A stretch of 64,000 nucleotides of DNA from Lysinibacillus sp. BPa_S21 (GCF_023337795.1 NZ_JALIRS010000012.1:48221-112220); one strand, 5' to 3'. Positions 8,924 to 18,477 are shown, numbered from the stretch's first letter. Notes: a model not told the origin generated them from the sequence alone. Made by a program: numbers and translations.

Positions 8924-9017
8924 TTTGTGTCCCTCCTTTTTAATATTTAACGGCATTTTTGATATGATAGATAGAACCAATTCACAAAAAACTCACCGTA
9001 CCAGGAGGTGCAATGTT

Positions 9018-10394
9018 TTGGAGTTATCGATTTCATTTACTGGAGATACACCGAAATACGTGCAAATCTACGAGGATTTAAAACAAGCAATTTTAAGTAA
9101 GAAACTACTGGCCCATGAGCAATTACCTTCTAAAAGAACCCTTGCTAAAACGCTTGATGTAAGTGTCCATACAGTTAAGGAAGCTTATGAACAATTACTA
9201 GCTGAAGGTTATATTTATAGTAAGGAACGCTCTGGCTATTTTATCGCGACTTTTGAATTGGAATGGGGACAGCAGCGAAAACAGCACCTATCCACAGCTC
9301 TACCATCAACTACATATACTACAACCTTTGATTTTAATAACGGACATGTGGATAAGGAAGCTTTTCCACTTTCGATCTGGTATAAGCTGTTGAAAAAGCA
9401 CTTCAATGTGGATAATTTAACAACAAGTCCTTGGCAAGGAGAGGCTATATTGCGTACGGAAATTGCTCGCTATGTTGAACGATCAAGAGGCGTTACTTGT
9501 GAAGCATCACAGGTGTTTGTTTATAGTGGTACACAAAATCAGCTTCAAGCTCTCTGTCACTTTTTTGGCCAAAAAGCACACGTTGGCTTAGAGGAGCCTG
9601 GCTTTAAAAGAGTACGTGCAACATCGCAACAGTGTGGATTAACAACCCATGCTATTCCTGTTGATAACTTAGGGGTAACCATACCGAAAGAGTCCATCCA
9701 CATGTTATACACAACACCTGCGCACCAGTTTCCGCTTGGGATGGTCATGCCTGTTGAACGGCGTGCAGAACTTCTGCAATGGGCTAATTCTGCGAAGGCA
9801 TATATTATTGAGGATGACTATGATTCCGAATTTCGTTATAAGGGGCTCCCTATTCCCTCTTTAGCAAAAATGGACCAGCTTCAACGCGTTATTTATTTCG
9901 GAACCTTTTCCAAAACACTAATCCCAGCGCTGCGCATAAGCTACATGATTTTGCCCAAATCGTTAGTCGAAGAATTTATGCTTTTCAATCAAGAACAAAA
10001 ATCTGTTGTTTCCAAAATCGATCAGCTTGTGTTAGCTGATTTTATTGCTCTAGGTTTATTCGATAAGCATTTAGCCAAAATGCGCACTATTTATCGTAAA
10101 AAGCAACAAGCGTTACTAGCAGCGATTGAGGCAAACTTTTCTAAGGAATTCGAAGTAATTGGTGAAAAATCTGGGTTACACATTGTTATGAAGTTACCAA
10201 AAAGGCTTTCTGAACAGGATGCCATAAGGCTTGCCCAGGAGGTAGGAATCAAAGTCTACCCATGTTCAACCTCCTATCAGCAAGCCTCAAAACATGCTAT
10301 GGTCATTATAGGCTATGGTGGGCTAACCATTGAGCAAATCAATGAAGGCGTCGCGTTACTTGCAATAGTTTGGCAATCATCCACACCAAAATAA
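9018..10394 (+). CDS. MocR/PdxR-type GntR regulator with aminotransferase domain
   Basis: 458 residues. Residues 1-75 are a GntR winged helix (YVQIYEDLKQAILSKKL, LPSKRTLAKTLDVSVHTVKEAYEQL). Residues 100-458 are a fold-type-I aminotransferase domain with the PLP lysine in FGTFSKTL near residue 300 and EDDYDSEFRY before it. MocR proteins use PLP or its adducts as effectors and regulate vitamin B6, GABA or amino-acid genes. The open frame extends far upstream on the antisense of the GNAT gene; CAGGAGG fixes the start at the TTG at 9018. The GNAT gene is divergent and could be a target. Confidence 0.85.
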   Translation: MELSISFTGDTPKYVQIYEDLKQAILSKKLLAHEQLPSKRTLAKTLDVSVHTVKEAYEQLLAEGYIYSKERSGYFIATFELEWGQQRKQHLSTALPSTTYTTTFDFNNGHVDKEAFPLSIWYKLLKKHFNVDNLTTSPWQGEAILRTEIARYVERSRGVTCEASQVFVYSGTQNQLQALCHFFGQKAHVGLEEPGFKRVRATSQQCGLTTHAIPVDNLGVTIPKESIHMLYTTPAHQFPLGMVMPVERRAELLQWANSAKAYIIEDDYDSEFRYKGLPIPSLAKMDQLQRVIYFGTFSKTLIPALRISYMILPKSLVEEFMLFNQEQKSVVSKIDQLVLADFIALGLFDKHLAKMRTIYRKKQQALLAAIEANFSKEFEVIGEKSGLHIVMKLPKRLSEQDAIRLAQEVGIKVYPCSTSYQQASKHAMVIIGYGGLTIEQINEGVALLAIVWQSSTPK

Positions 10395-10414
10395 TTTCAA
10401 GTTAAAAACTTAAA

Positions 10415-10451
10415 AAAGATGACTCCGACAGTACAAATCGGAGTCATCTTT
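10415..10451 (+). terminator. Bidirectional terminator after the MocR gene
   Basis: AAAGATGACTCCGA (10415-10428) pairs perfectly with TCGGAGTCATCTTT (10438-10451). It lies between convergent genes and is flanked by A- and T-rich tails. Confidence 0.85.
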
Positions 10452-10459
10452 AGAATCGT

Positions 10460-11509
10460 TTAATCAATATTTATATCTACTACTACATTTTTAAGGTATT
10501 CATCAAGATTCCCTCTATTTACATCCTGCATAATATTTGAGGGTTCATCCCTACTCTCTAAAGATTTTATGATTAAATCTCCAACGTTTGGATAGTAATG
10601 CAACCAATCAAAAAAGTTATTCTCATTTGTTGTTACGTCATTCACACCATGGAAGCTATATACGGTACCAAAAACATCCACCATATCGTTCATCCATCTA
10701 CTATAAGCCTCGTAACGATCATCGTTATGCAAAATGGTTTGCAGCCGTTTTGCAGGCATTAACTCTGTAAAAATTACTAGTTCTGAATTTGGGAATGCAT
10801 CTTTTATAGCTTGGAGCCTTTTTCGATAGTCGGTATCATACACAAAAGGCTTGGCTGTCTCCGCTTTAAATTTTTTCTTGAATTCTTGCCATTCCTGCTC
10901 CATATCATCATTGGAGTACGTCGTTTGAGCAATATTATGACGCGTGTAACTACGAGCGCCGTCGTAATGATTTGCTTTTGAAATATCATAATTAAAAAGA
11001 GCATAGTGCATCGTGCTTTCTGAAAACAGTGATTTTATTGCATAAAACGGTGCCTCAGACGTCTCAAAATAAGTTTGCGGAGGATTCAAAGCATTCGATT
11101 TTTCAGCATTCGCTGAATCAACATATAACTCCATAAAAATCCTCTTAAACGGCTTACCATTTTTCTTTTCAGCATATTGCATATAAGGCAAATATTCTTC
11201 TATATGCAGCCCGCTCAATGAATAGTTATAAACATTTTCTTTGGTAAAGGCTCTCTCATCAAGATACGTAATCCTGCTCGTTCCAATTAACAAACTATCA
11301 TAGTTAAAATCATGGCTATTCATATAATTTGTTTTTAATTGTCTTTCATCAAAGCCAAGCTGATAGTCATTAAAATCATTTGCATGTGTGTAATTCCAAA
11401 GAGGGTCAATATAATAATTGAAACCCATAATTCCGAAAACAGGTAATCCTATTACGATGAAAGATGTGGCAAACAATTTTACTAACCATTTTTTCGGATC
11501 CAAGTTCAT
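10460..11509 (-). CDS. SGNH/AlgX-like membrane-anchored partner of the MBOAT acyltransferase
   Basis: 349 residues with one N-terminal membrane helix (about 10-30) and a large extracytoplasmic domain. The SLLIGTSR motif near residue 75 matches the serine block of SGNH-like acyltransferases that work with MBOAT proteins (AlgJ/AlgX, DltD-like). The final part contains an FFDWLHYYPNVGD segment resembling the Asp-x-x-His block of SGNH enzymes. It begins 12 bp downstream of the MBOAT gene, so the pair probably transfers acyl groups from the membrane to an extracellular polysaccharide or wall polymer. The polymer is not evident. Confidence 0.7.
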   Translation of the reverse strand: MNLDPKKWLVKLFATSFIVIGLPVFGIMGFNYYIDPLWNYTHANDFNDYQLGFDERQLKTNYMNSHDFNYDSLLIGTSRITYLDERAFTKENVYNYSLSGLHIEEYLPYMQYAEKKNGKPFKRIFMELYVDSANAEKSNALNPPQTYFETSEAPFYAIKSLFSESTMHYALFNYDISKANHYDGARSYTRHNIAQTTYSNDDMEQEWQEFKKKFKAETAKPFVYDTDYRKRLQAIKDAFPNSELVIFTELMPAKRLQTILHNDDRYEAYSRWMNDMVDVFGTVYSFHGVNDVTTNENNFFDWLHYYPNVGDLIIKSLESRDEPSNIMQDVNRGNLDEYLKNVVVDINID

Positions 11510-11521
11510 TCACACCTTTAT

Positions 11522-12976
11522 TTAGAAATTAAAATATAAGAATATACTATTTTTTTGCATATAATAAATCGATACTAGCACTAGTGCAATCATACATTGT
11601 GTATAAATGATTGCTCCCCAATTAAATTTCATCTTATCCATTAATTGAATAGAATTTAAGGTCGTAAATGCAATAACAAGTGCGATTAACAGTCCTACAA
11701 CAATCACTAATGGATCACTTAATGATAGCCCCAAAATATTAAATGCTTCCGCTTGAGCAAAACTCGTGTGTGGCTCCGTAAAGAAATTATTAATAGCTGT
11801 CATATCTGGCGTAAACATTTTGGCTATAATGGTGTTCGCTTGCTCCATACTTGTTGCACGGAAATAGACCCAAGCGATATTAACAAATTGGAAAGTCATA
11901 AACCATGAAAGTAAATACGGAAGCTTAATACCTGTTTTACTAAAAAGTCTCACTACGACAGACGCAAAGCCATGAAGAAGCCCCCATAAAATGAAATTCC
12001 AACCAGCACCATGCCAAAATCCACTGATGAAGAAAATAATTAATATATTTATATAGGTTCTAAAAGCACCTTTACGGTTACCACCTAACGGGAAATATAC
12101 ATATGTAGTTAAAAACCTGTTCAATGTCATATGCCATTTTTTCCAAAACTCTTGAATATTACGTGCTTTATAAGGAGAATAGAAATTGACGGGCAGTTTA
12201 ATATTAAATAATAATGCTAAACCAATCGCCATATCAGAATACCCACTAAAATCATAATAAAGTTGCACTGTATACGATAATGACGTAATCCAAGCCTCTA
12301 CAAAACTTAAGTTACTATAATTCGCAAAGCCTTCATTCGCCCATATACCAACCGTATCAGCAATAACAACCTTCTTAACTAAACCAATAGCAAAAATAAA
12401 TATGCCTCGTGCAACATGTTCATGAATAACTTTACGATTTTCCTTCGTATCATACTGTGGAAGCATCTCATCATGCTGAACAATTGGTCCTGCAATTAAT
12501 TGCGGGAAAAACAAAATGAACAGCGCATAATGACTAAATTTATAATGAGCTGTTCCATCACGATAACTATCAACAATAAAAGCAATCTGTTGAAATGTGA
12601 TAAAACTAAGTCCTAATGGTAGCAATAAGTGCAACAGCGCAATATTTGTACCCAGTAAACTATTTATATTTTCAATAAAGAAATCAGTATATTTATAGTA
12701 ACAAAGAATTAAAATATTGAAGGCGACCCCAATAATCATATACGTTTTTCTCCAACGATTATTAGTATTAATCACCCGACTTAAAGCAAAGTTCACAACA
12801 ATTGAAATAGTGATGATGGCTAAATAAGTTAACTTAAAATAGCCATAAAAAAATAAAGAGCTCAGTACCAACCAATAAATCGCATATTGCTGGTTCCTGA
12901 AACGATTTAATAAAAAGTAAATAATAAATGTTATTGGTAAAAATAGAAAAATAAATTCAAAGGAATTAAAAAGCAT
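11522..12976 (-). CDS. MBOAT-family membrane O-acyltransferase (AlgI-like)
   Basis: 484 residues with about ten to twelve membrane helices. Family motifs are visible: FPQLIAGPIVQ (about 155-165), YYDFSGYSDMAIG (about 240-252), FWKKWHMTLNRFL (about 278-290) and the catalytic histidine region ISGFWHGAGWNF (about 318-329). It belongs to the AlgI/PatA branch, which moves an acyl group across the membrane for polysaccharide or peptidoglycan O-acylation. GGGGAG precedes the ATG. It forms a two-gene operon with the SGNH-like protein. Confidence 0.9.
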   Translation of the reverse strand: MLFNSFEFIFLFLPITFIIYFLLNRFRNQQYAIYWLVLSSLFFYGYFKLTYLAIITISIVVNFALSRVINTNNRWRKTYMIIGVAFNILILCYYKYTDFFIENINSLLGTNIALLHLLLPLGLSFITFQQIAFIVDSYRDGTAHYKFSHYALFILFFPQLIAGPIVQHDEMLPQYDTKENRKVIHEHVARGIFIFAIGLVKKVVIADTVGIWANEGFANYSNLSFVEAWITSLSYTVQLYYDFSGYSDMAIGLALLFNIKLPVNFYSPYKARNIQEFWKKWHMTLNRFLTTYVYFPLGGNRKGAFRTYINILIIFFISGFWHGAGWNFILWGLLHGFASVVVRLFSKTGIKLPYLLSWFMTFQFVNIAWVYFRATSMEQANTIIAKMFTPDMTAINNFFTEPHTSFAQAEAFNILGLSLSDPLVIVVGLLIALVIAFTTLNSIQLMDKMKFNWGAIIYTQCMIALVLVSIYYMQKNSIFLYFNF

Positions 12977-13041
12977 TGCACCACTCCCCTAATAGCCATT
13001 CCTTTACTTAATGAAATACTATGGTTCACCATTATAATGTG

Positions 13042-13102
13042 TGGTTGATTTCTGTTACGATTGGCTTTTTCTGAGCCGTCCAGTCTGAACGAAAATCAAC
13101 TA
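13042..13102. repeat. Minimal fold-back derivative of repeat family 1
   Basis: The left arm GTTGATTTCTGTTACGATTG (13044-13063) resembles the family-1 left end. The right end, read in reverse, is GTTGATTTTCGTTCAGACTG. Both arms are therefore versions of the same terminal sequence in inverted orientation around a 17- to 19-base centre, as in a MITE-like deletion product. The rest of the 12977-13362 intergenic region shows no convincing gene. Confidence 0.7.
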
Positions 13103-13362
13103 ATTTTAACAGGTGAAGAGCTATCAAAATTAATGACCTATTTTAATTTAGCCAAATATACTATTTTAGTAAAAAGTCGAACTGTAATATATGTCAGAAT
13201 CAGTCAAAGAAAGACAAAAATCCATATAATGATACCTCATTTTGGTAACTATTAAAAGGAAATCCTCGTTTATTGTCGATGAAATAATAAATTCTTTACT
13301 AATTGGGTAAGCTCTTTCGCAGAATTACAGTTACGTGGCACAACTACAAGCACTAAAGTAGA

Positions 13363-13399
13363 AACACCCCCTGTATAGTGATCACTAACAGGGGGTGTT
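13363..13399 (-). terminator. Terminator of the quinone oxidoreductase gene
   Basis: AACACCCCCTGT (13363-13374) pairs with ACAGGGGGTGTT (13388-13399), and the loop contains TAGTGATCACTA, itself a palindrome. The structure lies just after the stop codon of the minus-strand gene. Confidence 0.8.
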
Positions 13400-13403
13400 C
13401 ATT

Positions 13404-14372
13404 CTATATTTTAATTAAAATTTTCCCTTGATGCTGGCGACTTTCCATCAAATCATGCGCTTTCTGCATGTCCTCTAATGCAAAAATTTCAGCAATTGGT
13501 ACTTGGAAGCTTTCATCCTTTAATAAGGTAAACATCTCCTGAGCAACTTGATGTAGCATTTCTGGCTTGGAAGCTCGAGTCGTTCCTAAGCTAAAGCCTT
13601 TCACATTGCGGCAGCTACTATGTAAATCCGATGTTTTTATATTTCCCGCCTTACCGCCACTATTTCCAAATTGCACTAGCGTTCCATACAGAGCTAAACA
13701 GTTCAAGCTTTCTTCCGTAATATTTCCAGCAATGGAGTCAAATATTATGTTTACACCATGGCCTTCCGTATATTCATTGACTTGAGCACTAAAATCATCG
13801 TATGTCAGTACATGGTGTGCGCCTAGTTCAAAGGCAATTGGCGCCTTCTTCCTATCACTAACTGTGCCAATAATATTTTTGGCACCTAGCTTTTTCGCCA
13901 TCTGAATCAGCATTGTCCCTACCCCACCAGTTGCAGCATGAATCAAGACGCTATCGTTTGTACTAATTGGAGCAATTTGATGTGTTAAGAGATAGGATAA
14001 AAACAAAACTGTCGGCACAGCAGCTACCTTTTCCAAAGAGACATCATTCGGAACTTTGAAGACAAGCTGCTCTTTCGCCACCACATATTCTGCATAGGCA
14101 CCATTCTTCGGGAATGCAATTACGATATCTCCAACTTTAAAAGTACTACATTCATCAAAAACCGCTTCAACTACACCAGCTACATCTAAACCGAGGATCA
14201 TCGGAAAATTTGCTTTTGCCTTATTACCTGTTCTATTTTTAATATCAGCAAAATTCACACTCGTATAAGTCGTACGTATTAATACTTCCCCTGCTGAAAT
14301 AGTAGGCTTTGGACATTCTACGTACTTTAAAACATCAGAAGTACCAAACTCATTAATAATCACAGCCTTCAT
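13404..14372 (-). CDS. Zinc-independent quinone oxidoreductase (MDR family)
   Basis: 322 residues of the medium-chain dehydrogenase/reductase family. An N-terminal GroES-like half contains SVNFADIKNRTG and LGLDVAGVVEAV; a Rossmann half carries the NADPH-binding ATGGVGTMLIQMAK motif near residue 145. The zinc ligands of alcohol dehydrogenases are absent, as in quinone oxidoreductases. It probably reduces quinones or enals with NADPH as a detoxification enzyme. It is monocistronic, divergent from the SgrR-like gene, and has a strong AAAGGGGGAG ribosome binding site. Confidence 0.85.
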   Translation of the reverse strand: MKAVIINEFGTSDVLKYVECPKPTISAGEVLIRTTYTSVNFADIKNRTGNKAKANFPMILGLDVAGVVEAVFDECSTFKVGDIVIAFPKNGAYAEYVVAKEQLVFKVPNDVSLEKVAAVPTVLFLSYLLTHQIAPISTNDSVLIHAATGGVGTMLIQMAKKLGAKNIIGTVSDRKKAPIAFELGAHHVLTYDDFSAQVNEYTEGHGVNIIFDSIAGNITEESLNCLALYGTLVQFGNSGGKAGNIKTSDLHSSCRNVKGFSLGTTRASKPEMLHQVAQEMFTLLKDESFQVPIAEIFALEDMQKAHDLMESRQHQGKILIKI

Positions 14373-14447
14373 ATTTTCTCCCCCTTTGTTATAGTTAGAT
14401 TATAAAATAAAACAATTTTCACAAAAAGAGACAAAAGGAGATATTAA

Positions 14448-16082
14448 ATGTCCACCTTTCTATCAAAAAATAAAACACTATTTTATTTACTCACACTCTA
14501 TTGCCAACAGAAAGGCAACAATTTTCATCATCAACAATTAGCAACTATATTAAAAATAAGTCCTAAACAACTAAATCGTTATCTTAAATTGTTTCAGCAA
14601 CACAATTGGCTTATTTATAACGCCGGGAATGGACGTGGACACTTATCCAAAATCCAATGGCAAGGAGATATTGAACAAATTATTGTGGATAAGCTTAAAT
14701 ATCATCTCTCAACAATGACGATGTTGGATTGGGAAGAATTATTCGCATTTCCTAATTTAACGGATTCTTTAGCAGTGAAATTTAAGCATCTATATCAACA
14801 AAATATAAAAAACAATATCCTATATAATGAGCATTTGATTGTGCCAATCTACCATCCTATTCATACTTTACAACCGAATCAAGTAAACGATATTTATAGT
14901 GCCGCACTTCTATCCAATTTAACAAATCGTTTAGTTGAAGCAGATGCAAATGGTATTATCATCCCTTCTCTTGCGCACCATTGGAAAATTAATGGCGTAA
15001 CATTGCGTCTTTATTTACGGAAGAATGTTGCATTCCACAATGGCGATTTACTAACAGCACGTGATGTAGCTTGGTGTTTACGCCAATTACTACACCTTCC
15101 TTTATGGCAGCCTATTCGAGAAATTACCATTGTTGATATGTGGACAATTGATTTTATTTTTTCGGAGACTTGCACATACGCACTACACTTACTAACAGAT
15201 ATCCAAGCAAGTATCTATAAAATTGTTGATAATGTAGTTTTCGGAACAGGTTCATTTGCTATATCAAAACATACACCCCATCAAATTGTTTTGGAGGCAT
15301 ATGACAATTATTTTGGCATGAAAGCATTATTACATACGGTAGAATTAAACATACTTCCAAAAGGATCTAATTCGTTTTATCAAACTAATTTCTCCAATGA
15401 CATTAATCATAAAAAAATTAATATCCAAAACGGGGTTTGTGCAGTTATTTTAAATAAAAATAAAGAAGCTTGTTCAATTAAAGCGCAAAGGCAACATATT
15501 AAAAACATAATACATAAACATTTATATAAAGTTATTGAAAATGATTCTGCCTTACAAAATCATTTAAGTAGTTTTAGTAAAAATATCTCCCCGCTATGTA
15601 AAAAAGAGGTTTTAAATATCGGTGTACCTAAAGATAAAATCAATCTCGGCCAACACTTATTTTCATCTTTATCGAAATATGGCTATCACCCACAAATAGA
15701 ATCCTTAAAACTATCTCAATATATTAAAGATAGCCTTCAGCCTCTTAAGTACGATGCATTTGTTTATACGAATGTCACAACTGTAAATAGTGCTTTTCAA
15801 AAATTGCATACCGCTTTCAGCCCAGTTTCTCCAATTTACAAAGTGTGCAAAGAAGATGCTTATTTTATCAATATCTTTGAAAAATTTAAATTAGCAACAA
15901 TCGAAGAATGGCCGTTCCTTTTCGATTCTTTAGAGCACTATTTAATTGAAGAAGCTATTTTGATACCATTATTTACACATCTCGATGCTATACCCTTTGC
16001 CCAGGATATTTTAAAATTGGACTTCAACCACTTAGGGCACATCGATCTTTCAACAATTTGGTATGACAAGGAGGAATTATGA
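14448..16082 (+). CDS. SgrR-like regulator: winged helix plus solute-binding domain
   Basis: 544 residues. The N-terminal ~120 residues form an SgrR-type HTH (LATILKISPKQLNRYLKLFQ; WLIYNAGNGRGHLS). Residues 150-540 resemble a type-5 solute-binding protein (SBP_bac_5): LTNRLVEADANGIIIPSLAH, LRLYLRKNVAFHNGDLLTARDVAW. There is no signal peptide, so the binding domain is cytoplasmic and likely senses a small molecule. Known SgrR responds to sugar-phosphate stress in enterobacteria; the role in Bacillales is less clear. The stop overlaps the hydrolase start by 4 bp. Confidence 0.8.
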   Translation: MSTFLSKNKTLFYLLTLYCQQKGNNFHHQQLATILKISPKQLNRYLKLFQQHNWLIYNAGNGRGHLSKIQWQGDIEQIIVDKLKYHLSTMTMLDWEELFAFPNLTDSLAVKFKHLYQQNIKNNILYNEHLIVPIYHPIHTLQPNQVNDIYSAALLSNLTNRLVEADANGIIIPSLAHHWKINGVTLRLYLRKNVAFHNGDLLTARDVAWCLRQLLHLPLWQPIREITIVDMWTIDFIFSETCTYALHLLTDIQASIYKIVDNVVFGTGSFAISKHTPHQIVLEAYDNYFGMKALLHTVELNILPKGSNSFYQTNFSNDINHKKINIQNGVCAVILNKNKEACSIKAQRQHIKNIIHKHLYKVIENDSALQNHLSSFSKNISPLCKKEVLNIGVPKDKINLGQHLFSSLSKYGYHPQIESLKLSQYIKDSLQPLKYDAFVYTNVTTVNSAFQKLHTAFSPVSPIYKVCKEDAYFINIFEKFKLATIEEWPFLFDSLEHYLIEEAILIPLFTHLDAIPFAQDILKLDFNHLGHIDLSTIWYDKEEL

Positions 16083-16699
16083 TGAAAATAAAAGCAGTAA
16101 AAAAACAGCACAACGATATACCATACAATTACTTTGATAAAGAAAGTGATAAGGTGTGCTTTATGTTCTCTGGCAAAGGCTATACGTATGAAAAACCACT
16201 TCTTTATTATTCTACTGAGCTAATGCTGGAGCTTGGCTATGATGTAGTACAAGTATGCTATACATTTGATTCGAAGCAATTTGAACAAGAGCCAAAAGCT
16301 ATTTCAGAAATGGTTTATAATGCAGCTAATCCTATTGTGGAATATATTTTAAGCACAAAACCTTATACAGAAGCTGTATACATTGGAAAATCACTCGGAA
16401 CACTGCCCATCACAGATTTTTATATGCAGCAGTCTTCTTCTATTCCTTCTCGTTATGCGCTTTTGACACCCCTGTTATCACTTGATCATGTGATGGAAAA
16501 TTTGCTTGGAAAGCAGGCCTTTCTAGCAATCGGTACGGCTGATCCTCACTACTCTAAAGAAAGATTAGATCAGCTTTCTTCCCACGAGCTTGCTATTGTA
16601 GAAAATGCTGACCATTCTCTTGAAATAGCTACTAATACGGTAACGTCAATCATCATTTGTCAGTCTCTATTTACAGCGCTTAAAGCTTATCTTCAATAA
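16079..16699 (+). CDS. Alpha/beta hydrolase-like protein
   Basis: 206 residues. YIGKSLGTLP near residue 100 is a G-x-S-x-G-type nucleophile elbow (GKSLG), LAIGTADPHYS near 148 supplies a plausible acid, and ENADHSLEI near 180 supplies the histidine, as in alpha/beta hydrolases. The substrate is unknown. It is translationally coupled to the SgrR-like gene (ATGA overlap; AAGGAGG just upstream), suggesting that the two serve one response. Starts at 16079 or 16082 are both possible. Confidence 0.7.
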   Translation: MMKIKAVKKQHNDIPYNYFDKESDKVCFMFSGKGYTYEKPLLYYSTELMLELGYDVVQVCYTFDSKQFEQEPKAISEMVYNAANPIVEYILSTKPYTEAVYIGKSLGTLPITDFYMQQSSSIPSRYALLTPLLSLDHVMENLLGKQAFLAIGTADPHYSKERLDQLSSHELAIVENADHSLEIATNTVTSIIICQSLFTALKAYLQ

Positions 16700-16708
16700 T
16701 GTCGAAAT

Positions 16709-16735
16709 CATTTCCGAATTTATCGGAATGTTTTT
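16709..16735 (+). terminator. Terminator after the SgrR-hydrolase operon
   Basis: CATTTCCGA (16709-16717) pairs with TCGGAATG (16723-16730) with one bulge, followed by TTTTT. It is placed 10 bases after the stop codon. Confidence 0.65.
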
Positions 16736-16756
16736 CTGACCTCAATGAGTAAAAGA

Positions 16757-16833
16757 GATATCGATGCTATCGCTTCGATATCGGAAGAATAAAGATATAA
16801 AAATAGTAGCGCCTCTTTTATAAGAGGTGCTAC
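16757..16833. repeat. Two strong hairpins flanking the minisatellite
   Basis: GATATCGA near 16757 pairs with TCGATATC near 16775. GTAGCGCCTCTT (16806-16817) then pairs with AAGAGGTGCTAC (16822-16833) across a 4-base loop. Neither has a clean T-run on the plus strand. They sit between the hydrolase terminator and the start of the 21-bp repeat tract. Confidence 0.6.
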
Positions 16834-16867
16834 ATAAATGTTTGGATAAGACATAATGTATGCTGAT

Positions 16868-18460
16868 CTCGTATCGATAGCTCTGTTTGTCACTTTGGCG
16901 ATTCTATCTTTCGTGGCTTTGTCGGGGCTATCCACGATTTTGGTGGTTCTATCCACGTTTTTGGCCTTTCTATCCGCAATTTCGGCCTTTCTATCCATCA
17001 GGCTGACTTTTTTGGTCGTTTTGGAAATTCTATCCATTACTTTGACCATTCTATCCACGTTTTTGGCCTTTCTATTCACGCTTTTGACCATTCTATCCGC
17101 AATTTCAGCCTTTCTATCCATCAGGCTGACTTTTTTCCGTCGCTTTGAATGTTCTTTCCGTCGCCCTACCTCTTTCATCCGTCACTTCGACTGTTCTATC
17201 CGTCGCTCTGATTTCTTTCCGTCGCTTCGGCTCTTCCTTCCGTCGCCCTGCCTCTTTCATCCGTCGCTCTGACTATTCTTTCCGTCGCCCTGCTTCTTTC
17301 TTCCGTCACTTCGACTGTTCTATCCGTCGCTCTGATTTCCTTCCGTCGCTTTGGCTCTTCCTTCCGTCGCCCTGCCTCTTTCATCCGTCACTTCGACTGT
17401 TCTATCCGTCGCTCTGAATCTTCTTTCCGTCGCTCTGACTTCTTTGACCATTCTATCCGCTATTTTCGCTTTTCTATCCATCAGACTGACTTTTTTTCCG
17501 TCGCTTCAGCTCTTCCTTCCGTCGCCCTGCCTCTTTCATCCGTCGCTCTACTATTCCTTCTGCCGCTCTGACTTCCTTCCATTGCTTTGGCGATTCTATC
17601 CACGACTTTGACCATTCTATCCACGTTTTTGACCATTCTATCCGCTATTTTTGCTTTTCTATCCATCAGACTGACCCTTTTTTGTCGTTTTGGCTATTCT
17701 ATCCATGACTTTGGCCATTCTATCAACGTTTTTGACCATTCTATCCGCAATTTCGGCCTCTCTATCCATCAGGCTGACTTTTTTCCGTCACTTTGAATAT
17801 TCTTTCCGTCGCCCTACCTCTTTCTTCCGTCACTTCGACTGTTCTATCCATCGCTCTGATTTCTTTCCGTCGCTTCGGCTCTTCCTTCCGTCGCCCTGCC
17901 TCTTTCATCCGTCGCTCTGACTATTCTTTCCGTCGCCCTGCTTCTTTCTTCCGTCACTTCGACTGTTCTTTCCGTCGCTCTGATTTCTTTCCGTCACTTC
18001 GGCTCTTCCTTCCGTCGTTCTGACTATTCTTTCCGTCGCCCTACTATTCCTTCTGCCGCTCTGACTTCCTTCCATTGCTTTGGCGATTCTATCCACGACT
18101 TTGACCATTCTATCCACGTTTTTGGCCTTTCTATCCACGTTTTTGACCATTCTATCCGCTATTTTTGCTTTTCTATCCATCAGACTGACCTTTTTTTGTC
18201 GTTTTGGCGATTCTATCCATGACTTTGACCATTCTATCCACGTTTTTGGCCTTTCTATTCACGCTTTTGACCATTCTATCCGCAATTTCAGCCTTTCTAT
18301 CCATCAGGCTGACTTTTTTCCGTCGCTTTGGCTCTTCCTTCCGTCGCCCTGCTTCTTTCATCCGTCACTTCGACTGTTCTATCCGTCGCTCTGACTTCCT
18401 TCTATCGCTCTGAATTTTCTATCCTTCGTTTTAATTTCTTCCCATTACTCTGCTCTTCTT
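16868..18460. repeat. Pyrimidine-rich 21-bp minisatellite, about 1.6 kb
   Basis: Dozens of imperfect tandem units of about 21 bp with two main forms on the plus strand: TTCTATCCACGTTTTTGGCC-like and TTCTTTCCGTCGCCCTGCCT-like. Longer blocks are duplicated: the order of units at about 17097-17339 recurs at about 17743-17990, and 17550-17640 recurs at about 18045-18135. The plus strand is strongly C+T rich. On the minus strand the unit would read as heptads such as (M/V)DRMVKNV or ATERIVR, but units of 19-20 bp break the frame and no good ribosome binding site leads into it. I therefore call a non-coding tract or decayed gene. It lies between convergent genes. Confidence 0.9.
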
Positions 18461-18477
18461 CCCGTCGCTCCATTAAA

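Noticed and set aside
8586..9017. 144-codon N-terminal extension of the MocR regulator
   Set aside because: It is antisense to the GNAT gene, and the CAGGAGG site with the GntR domain fixes the start at 9018.
13061..13255. 64-codon open frame
   Set aside because: Begins inside a fold-back repeat and has no ribosome binding site or recognisable features.
16720..18413. Many open frames of 60-140 codons on both strands in the minisatellite
   Set aside because: They arise because the 21-bp unit keeps frame and lacks stops. Starts have no ribosome binding sites, and frames are broken between blocks.
16868..18460. CRISPR array
   Set aside because: The units are tandem and touching, with no constant repeat separated by unique spacers, and no cas genes are present.
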